From the NCBI GenBank assembly GCA_024180945.1, contig JAKSGN010000038.1, positions 2,232,001 to 2,296,000 of the forward strand: DNA of 64,000 nt. The letters are read 5' to 3'. The notes below the pieces were generated by a model that saw nothing but the letters and a program-made list of their open reading frames with translations, did no database searches and was not told the origin of the DNA. Below are positions 32,640 through 41,779 of the stretch, in pieces. Positions within the stretch are counted from its first letter, which is position 1; every line of letters starts with the position of its first letter. Made by a program: the position numbers and the translations under genes. This DNA is from Macrophomina tecta (taxonomy: Eukaryota; Ascomycota; Dothideomycetes; Botryosphaeriales; Botryosphaeriaceae).

Positions 32640-33691
32640 GCAGTGTCGATGACGAGAGCTTCGACGCTGGAATCTTCTTCGTATTAGGCGAGGCTACCGA
32701 TGGCCATGCCGTTGCCGTCGTTGCAAGTGACGGTGCGAATGAGGACGTTGTATGAATGAGGTTTGATGGCTATGCGATCGTTTCCGCTTTGGTAGATGAA
32801 GTTCGTCAGACTGGCATTGTAGACGCCCATGGTGTGTCTTCAAACACCCTTCGTTAGCCTCGAACCATCCTCACAAGTTGGGAGGAATCTCACCAAACCC
32901 GTCAGTACTCTGTATCCAGTTTGATCCAAAAGATTATTCTGTAGGTGTTGCATTGCTACATTTATTCTTGAGTACCAGATCTGTTCCGTCCATGATATTG
33001 AACCCCCCCAGAGCGGTGGTTGCTTGATGTAGAAGTTCTCTACGCTCACATTACTTACGTTCCAGAGAATAAAAGGCTGCAGTATTGCAGTAAGCTCATG
33101 AAGAATATATTTATTCATCAAGGGTGCTTACCGTTGGATGCAATTCCTCAGTCTCGCCCGCTTCAGCCGAATACCATATATCTCTGACACCGTCGACATC
33201 GTGTCCATCAATGTGTATGCTACTTCCAAAGAAAATTATGCGGGCTCTATGATTTTGGAACGGAATGAGGGATGCATTTTAACGGCAATACTCAAGGCCA
33301 TCTGACTTCTTGGATAGCCTGGTCAGCTGGTTATGAGAGCGACTGTGGGCAGATACTCACCAGCCATTCACTTGCCAGTCAATCCGTACATCACTTGCAG
33401 GGGGGAAAAGTATCTCAGAGATGCTGAGGACTTCACCTTCGGGAAATACGATATCCCTGGAAGTTCAACAGGTCTCAAACGCCTTAAAAACGTTTTCTCC
33501 ATCACTCTCAGCGTCGCTGAAGGTACTGACAGTGCACTCGGGGTGGTCGTTAGCTGTGGAAACATCAAGACCTCCGGTATCAACAATAGGCAGCAACACG
33601 GAAAGGCCAATGAACTCAGTGGAATAAGAGCAATGCATATAGTGGTTGGGAGCAAATGTAATAACATACAACTGGGTTCTTGTTTTACCAT
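32640..33691 (-). pseudogene. Decayed GH28 exo-polygalacturonase gene
   Basis: Minus-strand fragments in order match secreted exo-polygalacturonases: ECTVSTFSDAESDGENVFKA, then FPEGEVLSISEILFPPASDV, FILWNVSNVSVENFYIKQPP, GFNIMDGTDLVLKN, NWIQSTDGFGE, and NASLTNFIYQSGNDRIAIKP / NDGNGMAIGSLA. Frames change several times. Stops interrupt it, including a TGA where an Arg (CGA) and a TAA where a Gln (CAA) are expected, as C-to-T mutation would give. The catalytic segment normally reading GDDC is GNDR, so the active-site acids are lost. The C-terminal quarter is missing. Family role when intact: release of galacturonic acid from pectin ends. The left LTR of the adjacent element begins 39 bp upstream of the first ATG, where the promoter would have been. 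Confidence 0.8.
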
Positions 33692-33725
33692 AGAAGCCTT
33701 ATATTTGTAAGGGCAGAGGAAAAGG

Positions 33726-33730
33726 AATCA
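33726..33730. repeat. 5-bp target site duplication, left copy (AATCA)
   Basis: AATCA directly outside the left LTR; identical to 35441-35445. A 5-bp duplication is usual for LTR-retrotransposon integrase. Confidence 0.85.
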
Positions 33731-33889
33731 TATTGAACTTAGTGGAAAAATTGATGAGATTCTCGGTGATAGACAGGAATAAGAGGGGGTGCCCTCTTAT
33801 ATCCGTGCTACTAACGCTAGCTATACTACTAAGACACTTATGAAGCTAACTAGTATAGTTATAACGCTCGTAAAACCGCTATTCTAATA
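33731..33889 (-). repeat. LTR, left copy (3' LTR in element orientation)
   Basis: 159 bp, nearly identical to 35282-35440. Ends are TATTG...AATA where the other copy has the standard TGTTG...CAACA, so both termini have suffered G-to-A / C-to-T changes. Confidence 0.9.
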
Positions 33890-34329
33890 CACCCCTTTAC
33901 GAGTTGGCCTAAAAGGGCAACTTGTGATACTTAGTATAGTATTGATGTTAGTATAAGAAGGTAAAGTAAATAAATAGACGCCTAGCTAGTGCTGGCTACG
34001 CTCGGTATAAAGAAAATGTTAATAAATGCCGTGCTGGCTGGTTTGGTGGTTGGTTAGTTAGTTAGTTTAGTGCTTGATTAGGGCACCTCCCGGTCCGGGT
34101 TTACTTAGTGGTAGTGAGTACTCTAGACGGCTATCTCCCGGCCGTTCGGTATATTAGATGGTATGGCTATGTAACCTAGCTACTCGGTACTTAGTTAGTT
34201 GGTTGGAAGAAGCTAAAAGCTAATATTCTTCTTATCGTTAATAACGAGGCTAGTTTATTATACGTTTTAGTATTAAATTGCTTTCTTAAGTGCTCTCTCG
34301 ATAAGCTACCTAGTCTTCGGATTTACTAA

Positions 34330-35190
34330 TGCCTTTACGTACTTAGTTATTATTTAGTTATTTGGCTTCTACCCCTTAGGTCTTGCTACCTTATTTAGGT
34401 ACGGATAGTCTGCCTAGTAGTGGACCTTATCGTATAGGTACCGAGGTGGTGCCTTACGGCCTCGAAGAGTAGCTATAAAGGCTGCGTACGTTGTTTACTA
34501 GTTTCGGGTTCGGTAGTAGCGACGGTAGTTCTTAACTATCTAATAGAGGCTTAGTATAATGGAGTCCTCCGTTTCGTACTTAACTATCTAAGCCGTTGCC
34601 TAGTGGATGTCTATTTTCTTAACTGCTAAGACGAAGTCACGGCTTGCGCGTTAGCCGGCTATATTTAGTAGGTTTCGGTTGCGTGCCTTTATATAGATCT
34701 TCTCTACCTACTAGAGCTACTTCTTAATATCTTGGTTACCCGAGCCTCTCTTAATAATCGAGCGCTATTGCTGCTTAAGCTTAAGCTTAATAGCACGAAC
34801 TAATGGAGCAATTCGTGTACGGAGTACTCGGAGTAAGGTGTATAGATAAGGGTCTAGTTCGTTCTTAATATATATAAGGAGAGCCGGTTTAATGGAGCCC
34901 TAAATAATATAGATAATATTAGCGAAAGCCTGCCTCTGCTTGATGTATCTCTTATAGTTGGCGTTATAGATAGATATCTGGAGGTTAAACGTATTCGTTG
35001 CTTAGGCTGTGGCCGTATCTAGAGGCTCTAGAAGCTCCGGCTCTAGATAACCGTCTGGTTTGGCTAGAAGGTTTGGATTAATAAGCTCCCAGATCTAATA
35101 CTGCTGTGCACGAGACTTGATTAGATAAAGCTATATCTCCCACTAGCTAGGCTTTGAGAGAGTGATAGTGGTGTTGCTAGTACGGTTAGT
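34330..35190 (-). pseudogene. RIP-degraded gag remnant
   Basis: One minus-strand frame keeps protein-like composition across about 280 codons (e.g. ANYKRYIKQRQAFANIIYII, then TTYAAFIATLRGRKAPPRYL) but has many TAG codons, largely where Trp or Gln would be expected. The end has the spacing of a CCHC knuckle with the His kept and Cys positions lost. No start codon is assigned. Confidence 0.7.
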
Positions 35191-35270
35191 AACGGCTATA
35201 GTAATTGGTAGAACGCTTAAGATAGCTAGAATGGATGATACAAGAATAATTTAGTAGCCCTAGCGGCTCC

Positions 35271-35281
35271 GGGCTCATAAC
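35271..35281 (-). other. Primer binding site for half-tRNA initiator Met
   Basis: GTTATGAGCCC immediately follows the 5' LTR on the minus strand. It is complementary to the anticodon stem-loop region (GGGCTCATAAC) of eukaryotic initiator tRNA-Met, as in Drosophila copia and yeast Ty5. Confidence 0.75.
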
Positions 35282-35440
35282 TGTTGAACTTGGTGGAAAA
35301 ATTGATGAGATTCTCGGTGATAGATAGGAATAAGAGGGGGTGCCCTCTTATATCCGTGCCACTAACGCTAGCTATACTACTGAGACACTTGTGAAGCTAA
35401 CTAGTATAGTTATAACGCTCGTGAAACCGCTATTCCAACA
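35282..35440 (-). repeat. LTR, right copy (5' LTR in element orientation)
   Basis: 159 bp with intact TGTTG...CAACA ends. It differs from the left copy at a small number of transition sites. Confidence 0.92.
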
Positions 35441-35445
35441 AATCA
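35441..35445. repeat. 5-bp target site duplication, right copy (AATCA)
   Basis: Identical to 33726-33730 and directly adjacent to the right LTR. Confidence 0.85.
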
Positions 35446-36346
35446 CGATTTGTGGTAACTCACCATAAGCCAGCTTGTGAGGCCGCTAAGCATCATATTA
35501 TTCTGGTCTCAATACTTGATTCAACTCGTTTATTCAAGACTAATGCATTTTGAGTAGTATCAGCGCTTATGGGCTCCTATGTTCAGATAACCACCGCCTG
35601 GTAATTGCTTTGCCTTGGGCTTCGGTCGAGACAGCCATGTGCGCGCAAAACCTACATATGGTCACCCCTGATGCTTGTTTTCTGGGAACTGGGACTCGAA
35701 ACACTCCCGCAGCAGTTGCCAGCAAGATCCACTCCGAGCCAGCCCGTTCGCACTTGACTGGCTCTATCATTTCTCAATGCCCCAGCTCCAGCATAAGGCA
35801 TTTTGATGACTCTTCCCCGAATTTTTAGTTTTTGTGATGTGATATTCGGCCGCACCATCTTGATTCATACTCGAGCCCCGTCAGAAATATCAAGTCAACT
35901 AGTATGCACTGGAAACAGTGCGGCGCCGTACTATTTCCAGTTCGACAAGCCCTGCTGCCTAATTGATTTGTCAACTGTTACTTCCGTAATCTGTGAGAAA
36001 TCCTAATACAATGAGCGACGAGGCTTGTCAACGTACCCTTCAGCCGTGGCTCCTTAATTCGAATGCATATTCACCCTTGAAGGGGATTCCGTGTCCTATC
36101 ACCATTTTATGCAAAATTAAATGACCTTTTCGGAACATATGAATAATCGACTTTATAAAATTCGCGGTTGGCTTCACCTTAAGCGTACATGCCAAAAAAA
36201 AAAAAAAAATATTGGGCTTTGCACTACTTTTGCTCTGAAATTTTGCTTAATTTCGAACAATTAGCTACAACTACAAGCAGCAACTCGGAGAAGCATATGT
36301 ATATGTACGGAAAGGCCAAATTTATCATCCTTTACAGCTACAGAAC
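35446..36346. other. Intergenic, about 0.9 kb
   Basis: AT-rich with a poly(A) tract near 36194-36208. It is the original upstream flank of the GH28 gene, now separated by the LTR element, plus the chitosanase 3' flank. No coding signal seen. Confidence 0.5.
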
Positions 36347-37419
36347 TTAAGCAGACAAGCCAGCAACAAGCTTATCACCCAAAGCCCGGATACTCGTCTC
36401 GAAATCCCGCGCGCTGCCCGCCTTCCAGTTGGCATTCCTGGGCACGGCGCCAGAACCAGTGAAGCCAATGTACAACACATCCTTCTGGTCATGTCCATTA
36501 TCGCCCGTGATGCCATCGTTGGGGAAGCACAGTTTCGCTAGTGCAATTGACGCTTCGCCGACGGTGTCGGCACCATTGGTGTCACCCCAGATGCCGTAGT
36601 GCTGTGCACCAGAAAAGACGTCAGCATTACGCAATCCTTCAATAAAGAAAAAAGAAAAAAGGAAAAAGAAAGGAAGTAGAAAGCGAATGAATGAACAAAG
36701 AATCCCTCCTCATCCCCCTCTCCCCCATCACCACCGAAAAGAAAAAAGAAAAAAGTTTAAAAATAAAACGCCGATTTGGAAAAAAAAAAAATTACGAAAC
36801 TCACCAGCTTCCCTCCGCAAACAACGGCCACAATACTCAAAGGCTGCATTCCATACTCCTGCGGATCGAAGCGCGGACTGTCGTTGCCAAACACCACATA
36901 CGGATGCACGTTCGCGTCCAGATCGGCAATGCCGTGCGCGCGCACCTGGTCCTGGAACGCGGTCTGCGACTGCCCGGTGGGGTCGTTGGCACAGTCGCCG
37001 GCCCCGAGGTTCGCGCCGTCGCAGTCGACGTCCATGTCCGCGTACTGGCCGCCCGCGGCCGACGAGTGCAGGAAGATGGTGTTGGCGGATATGTCTCGGC
37101 AGTAGGCGAAGGTGTGGTCGGAGCTGCCGACGCCGGGCGCGAAACCGCCGAGGAGCTTCTGGGCGCATTTGCCGGGCTGGATGCATGGGGAGGTTGCCGG
37201 AGGTTAGTGGATGGGGAGAGTGCCGGGGTTGGGTGGCAGTCCTGGGTTGGAAAGAGGGGGGGGGGAAGCTGGAGGGACGGGTGATGATGATTATGGACGG
37301 ACCTTGTGCGCATCATAGATTTTTTGCAAGTTTGCCGGGACATCGTAAGCGGTTGCTGCGGAAAACATGGCGGCGGCGGCAGCGGCGACGGCGGCGGTCG
37401 TGGTGGTGAAGCCGACCAT
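36347..37419 (-). CDS. Secreted GH75 chitosanase
   Basis: Three exons on the minus strand, 37419-37303, 37176-36805 and 36601-36347, give 247 aa. A signal peptide (Ala-rich, ending near ATAYDVP) leads into the GH75 pattern: [89 protein letters not shown] and [14 protein letters not shown]. Asp170 in GDTNG and Glu179 in GEASI are the likely catalytic acids by comparison with the Fusarium enzyme. Family role: endo-hydrolysis of beta-1,4-glucosamine links in chitosan outside the cell. The last intron is about 200 nt, longer than the window's norm, and contains A/T runs. This gene is intact although it sits inside the decayed block. Confidence 0.93.
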
Positions 37420-38234
37420 TTTGTTTTCTGTGTGGTGGAGGCAGGGGCCAGTGAGCGAATAAAGGGCTGTGCGATCTTGCGACTGACTGAATCCTTTATA
37501 GTGACATCTGTAGCAAGAGCGGATGATCGGCATGCCCGTTGTCTTAGCGCATCGCAGAGGAATCAAGTCTATCCTCAGCTCTCCGGGGGGATCGGCGTAG
37601 ATGTAACCTTGTCAGCGGGCACTGGTGGGCGCCGCTACCTCGTTTACCAAATTTACCAAATATGCCAACCTCGGAGGCGGATTTGGTGCGTCCTTAGTCG
37701 AAGTAAGATTCTACCCATGGACAGCGCGGACCCTTTCCGTCCATCTCGACTGAGATAGTGTTTTCGGTCCCCATTTTCAGCCCCCGGCTTGTTGACCCCC
37801 GCAAAATGCCGCCCGCCCTAATTGTGGACAGTAAGCCATGCATGCAAAGGAATGCGGAGCTGAAGTTACTTGACGCTCGACAGGTGGCCTGAAATCCCCC
37901 TTCACTAAATCCTTTGGAAATACAGCCTTCCCCAACCGGCGACTCCGCTCAGCTGCACGAGGCTCGTGCCGGCTATTTTAGGAACTGGTTACCCGGACGT
38001 TGGATCGCAGTCCCTTTATGGTCCCTGGAGAGAGCCATGGCTAGCCTTTCCAGGCAGTCCCGAAATAGTGCCACCACGACGTCCTTCTGCCTACTGCGGC
38101 AATCCGGTTTGCTGAAAATTCCGTTAATGGTCTTGGGCTTGCTGACTGCGCTGCGCTTGGATGAAGCTTAGAGGACAAGCCTTGCGGGCTGTCATGGACC
38201 GCGCTGTTTCGATCGTGATGCGCTGATGGACATA
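37420..38234. other. Intergenic, about 0.8 kb
   Basis: Promoter side of the chitosanase gene. Open frames (37914-38171 plus and its antisense) show no recognised family. No repeat seen. Confidence 0.45.
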
Positions 38235-39206
38235 CTAGCCAGACATTCCGGTATGGTACCTTCGAAGGCTGGTGAAAGAAGCTGACTGTGGAGGATGCCC
38301 TGCAGATTCCCCTACTTTATAATTAAACATGCCGCTTCTCTGTACAAAGACTAGAGCCTTGACCGCTACGAGGACTACGATGCTTGGAACAAAGTACGCC
38401 GCGATGTAGCCCGATGAAGCTCTGGTGAACTGTAGGCCGATGCCGCCATTGACTGTCCCAACCACTAGTATCGCGGGGCCTGCATATCGATGGGCTTGGC
38501 CGGCCTAAGTTGAGCGCCGATCTTTCCTATGTCGCCGGTAGTGAAATTGGCCGAGGCAAAGTTAGACCACAGCGGCCATGACGAAAAAAGTGCCTAAAAC
38601 CTGGGGACCGGAGCTGAAGGATCGTGTCTAGTATCAAGCTACAGGGAGACCGAATGCTTGCGCACGATTTTCACCCGCCTTGTTATACCCACGGCTTGTA
38701 TATATTCCAGTGCCCAGCTCTACGATAACCAGGAGAGTGGCAATTGCTTGGTCCCAACCGTGACACCTGACGGTCTCGAGGACGTGAAGCAGGAATACTC
38801 CGAGAGGCATCAACAGTCTGAGCGCCAGGCCCATTACCAAAGCATCGATTATAAGACCTGAATCGTGGTCCGAGGCCACAGCTCCACTGATTGCTGCACC
38901 GCTGTTGACCGTAAAGTCTCGCGGCGTGTTGACAAAGCGGCTTGAGGAGGCTGGGATCAAGTCCAATGTGAAAGATTCGTAGTAATCATGTTGTGGAGTG
39001 GATTTAGACAGAGGAGTTCTCCCAATCTTCCCTCCTGAGCCAGTCGCGAAGATAAATGGTTGAGCTCGTGATGACAGGTCGAGGGAGCCGTAGTCCCAGT
39101 CCGTGCAGTTCGCACATCGAGCTCCAATGAGCGATTTGAGCGGAAAAATTTCATAGACCTCTACATTTGTTGGTCCAAGGGGCCCGAGTGCCCAGCAGCA
39201 AAGCAT
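38235..39206 (-). pseudogene. Decayed DOMON-cytochrome b561 gene
   Basis: On the minus strand, 39206-38634 reads as the second half of a DOMON domain (ARCANCTDWDYGSLDLSSRA, then HDYYESFTLDLIPASSSRF) followed by the first helices of a b561 domain (LVMGLALRLLMPLGVFLLHV, ATLLVIVELGTGIYTSRGYN) and then a stop. The next helices reappear in another frame at 38465-38235 (ILVVGTVNGGIGLQFTRASS, SGYIAAYFVPSIVVLVAVKA). The His expected before the first helix is Asp (GLIIDALVMG). The N-terminal half of the DOMON domain is absent. Family role when intact: membrane b-type cytochrome passing electrons to or from an extracellular heme domain. The 5' break is about 70 bp from the P450 stop codon. Confidence 0.75.
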
Positions 39207-39276
39207 ACTTCAGGTCCTGAAGCTCGAGGTTTCAACGTGATTCTAATAGATTTGGCACTACCTGCTTTCAGGAGTT

Positions 39277-40963
39277 TCACCGGCACGCTTTCACCTTCAC
39301 CCACAAAGGAGGTTTCGCCCACAGGGACCAGATCTTCTGGTTCATCCACCCTGCGCTCTCCGGGCAAAGTTCAATATCAAAATTCCACAGCACCTTGGCG
39401 AGGATCATCCGCATCTCGTGATAGGCAAGACTACGCAGGGCGTATTAGCACGTGGTCTCTCCGAGAACGCAATGCCGTACTCACTTTTGGCCTATGCAAT
39501 TGCGCGGCCCGTACGAGAATGGCTGCAAGGCGTTTTTCTTGTCGTCATCGTAACCCGTCCCTGGAAGCCAGCGCTCCGGAATGAACGCGTCGGGATCTCG
39601 AAAATTACGCGGCGAGCGGTACGCCGTGTACTGTGCCACAGCCAGGCGTGTCTGCGCCCTTGATCAGCGGGCCGCGATGAAGCTGGGATCTGGGTAAACA
39701 TACCTTGCCCGGCACCCACTTACCGCAGATGATATTTCCATCTGGATGCACCTCCCGGGGGGGCCCAATCGGCAAAGGCGGGTACAGTCGCAGTCCTTCC
39801 TCGATACATGCGGATAAGTACTTGAGCCGCTGCAGACTCTCGATGGTAAAGTCGCCGTCTGAATGGAAATTCCCACGTATCTCGTCGCACAGCGTCTTCA
39901 TCTTATCCGGATGCTCGCACAAGAGATAAAGCAAGCCGCTCAGCAAGGTCGCACTGGTTTCGGTCCCGGCCAGCATGAAGATGGACGCATTCGCATGCAT
40001 CTCGCCCCTATCCAAGCGCTCGCCCTCTGGTTGGCGAAGCACCAAGTTCCAGATATCCGGGCGCTCGCTGCCGCGCTCGATGCGCCTATCGACGCGCTCG
40101 GCCGCGAACTGGAAATGCATGCGGGCCTGCTCTAGCAGCGACGCGGGCACGAGGTACGCGGCCAGGCAACCCAGCAGCGGATACTCGAGCAGGATGCGCG
40201 ACAGGTCGCCGAACTTGAGGAAGCCGAACAGCGCCTCCACCCAGGGCGAGTACTCGGACGTGTCCAGCAGGCCCAGCGGCTCGCCGAACGTCAGGTCGCC
40301 CATGATGTCGAACGTCGTGCACGTGAACAGCTTGACCATGTCGAGCTTGGCATGCGCGCGCATGTTGCGCACAAGGTGGTCGACGAGGCGCACAATCAAC
40401 GGCTCTTGCTCCTTGAGCGCGCGGTCGGAGAAGGCGTGCGCGAAGATGCGGCGCAGGCGCGCGTGTTGCTCGTCGTCGCGCACGCCGTTCAGGCCGTGCC
40501 GCCCGTTGAGGTCGGGCTGGTACACGAGCCGGTCCTTGGGGTTAGTCTTTTTCTTACGGTCGTCGCCGCCGGTGATGTTGCCGCTGCTGCGCTGCTGGCC
40601 GTAGATGTCGCGCCATGCTTCGGGCGTGGTGTAGCTGAGCGTGTTGGGGCCAAGGCGCACAGTATCACCGTATTGAGTGTGGATGCGCTGGATCCAGGGG
40701 AGTAAGTCGCCTTTGATAACGACGGTCCAGTAGACGAGGTTGGTGCTGCGTGCGAGGAGCGGGCCGGGGTATTGGGCGAGCGGGTGAAAGTATGCGTTGT
40801 AGACAAGTGTTCCAATTGTCTGGATGATGAGCTGCACATTGTCAATGGCGTTCCGTTAAAGATCTTAAGTGGTTGGCCTCACGAAGCCTATGCAGAGAGA
40901 GCCAATGAGCCAAACGATGTCAGTTCCCGTGGGGAACTCGCCCCAGTTGAGGGCCAGGAGCAT
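39277..40963 (-). CDS. Cytochrome P450 monooxygenase
   Basis: Exons 40963-40883, 40831-39704, 39651-39485 and 39430-39277 join in frame to 509 aa. The N-terminal membrane anchor is IVWLIGSLCIGFLIIQTIGT, followed by FHPLAQYPGPLLARST. Hallmarks: I-helix AGTETSATLLSGLLY, K-helix EEGLRLYPPLP (ExxR), PERW motif in AFIPERWLPG, and heme loop FSYGPRNCIGQ with Cys455 as the iron ligand. It resembles the fungal isotrichodermin C-15 hydroxylase-like group (inference). No polyketide or terpene synthase lies nearby; the neighbour downstream is a dead DOMON-b561 gene. A 28-residue segment after GQQRSSG (Lys/Asp-rich) is somewhat longer than usual. The start ATG at 40963 was chosen because it opens the anchor helix and its exon ends in a GTGAGG donor. 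Confidence 0.92.
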
Positions 40964-41779
40964 TGCGATATTCAACGGATTCCAGGGGGCAAGGAGGAGA
41001 GAATGACTTTTAAGCGGCCCAACAGCTCTCTGCGGTGACGGTGACGATGACGAGGCTGCATTGCTGTGACCGTGCAGGCACGGATTCAGCCTCGAAGCTG
41101 GTGGAGCACATGGCTAAGCGAAGAAGGATTCAAATATGACGTGAGATTACCTCCCTTTCCATCGTAGTGCCACGAACTCCAGACCACAAGGGCCTTTTGA
41201 TCCCACAGATAGAGGGCCCACCCTGGAGATCTAACCACAAGGGTCCACCAGCCGAAATCCCATGGGGGCTTCATCCCATTCCTTCCAGCGGACATTCTCA
41301 ATGATAGCTCCGTGACCTACTGAAATCACCCATACTAGCTGTTCTCCGCATACACAAAGCCGAAAGAGACATAGCTCATCTACACCCAAGACGGACTATT
41401 AAGCACGTGCACATGCGCAACATCGCTCAAAAGAACAATCAACCCCAATATCTCACATACAAATCCCCTCTGGATTCATCCCCCATCTCATAATAGGATT
41501 ATCAATACAAATCCGCAGTCCTGAAACAGGACCGAGGAAGGAGTAATCTCAGCACACGCGCGCGAGCCGCCCGATCTACTCTCTTTGTTCTTTCTACAAT
41601 ATCACACAACAGACAGGAAATGGCAAGAAAAGTCTCTCTGAGGTAAGGAAAAGGTGGCACAGCAGCGCTCATCTACAGCGTACATCTTTTTCTTGTCGCT
41701 CGTCTCCTGTGTAGAAAACCATCCAATCTTTCTTCTAGAATTCCATCGCTCTTTTCCATCGCTCTTTTCCATCGCTCTT
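40964..41779. other. Intergenic, about 0.8 kb, P450 / SERCA
   Basis: Contains the P450 promoter and the SERCA 3' UTR. A 13-bp unit is repeated three times at 41742-41779 just beyond the SERCA stop. No gene seen. Confidence 0.5.
41742..41779. repeat. Three tandem copies of a 13-bp unit
   Basis: TCCATCGCTCTTT repeated three times, the last slightly cut, ending one base before the SERCA stop codon (minus strand 41782-41780). It lies in the 3' UTR. Confidence 0.8.

Larger units (their letters stand above)
33731..35440 (-). mobile_element. Gag-only Ty1/copia-type LTR retrotransposon relic
   Basis: The element is 1,710 bp, with two 159-bp LTRs and AATCA duplicated at both ends. Oriented on the minus strand, the 5' LTR is 35440-35282. 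Directly inside it GTTATGAGCCC (35281-35271) matches the complement of the initiator-tRNA-Met anticodon arm, the half-tRNA primer site known from copia and Ty5. Before the 3' LTR is a purine tract, GTAAAGGGGTG (33900-33890). The interior (about 35190-34330, minus) reads as one gag-like frame with many TAG stops, ending in a zinc-knuckle-like segment whose Cys positions are Tyr (TAC). No protease, integrase or reverse-transcriptase motif is present, so it was non-autonomous or internally deleted. Stops and Cys-to-Tyr changes are all G-to-A on the coding strand, the signature of RIP. It cannot be mobile now. Confidence 0.88.

Noticed and set aside
35271..35281. A tRNA gene fragment
   Set aside because: Only the 11-nt anticodon-arm match exists and it abuts the LTR; it is explained as a primer binding site, not a tRNA gene.
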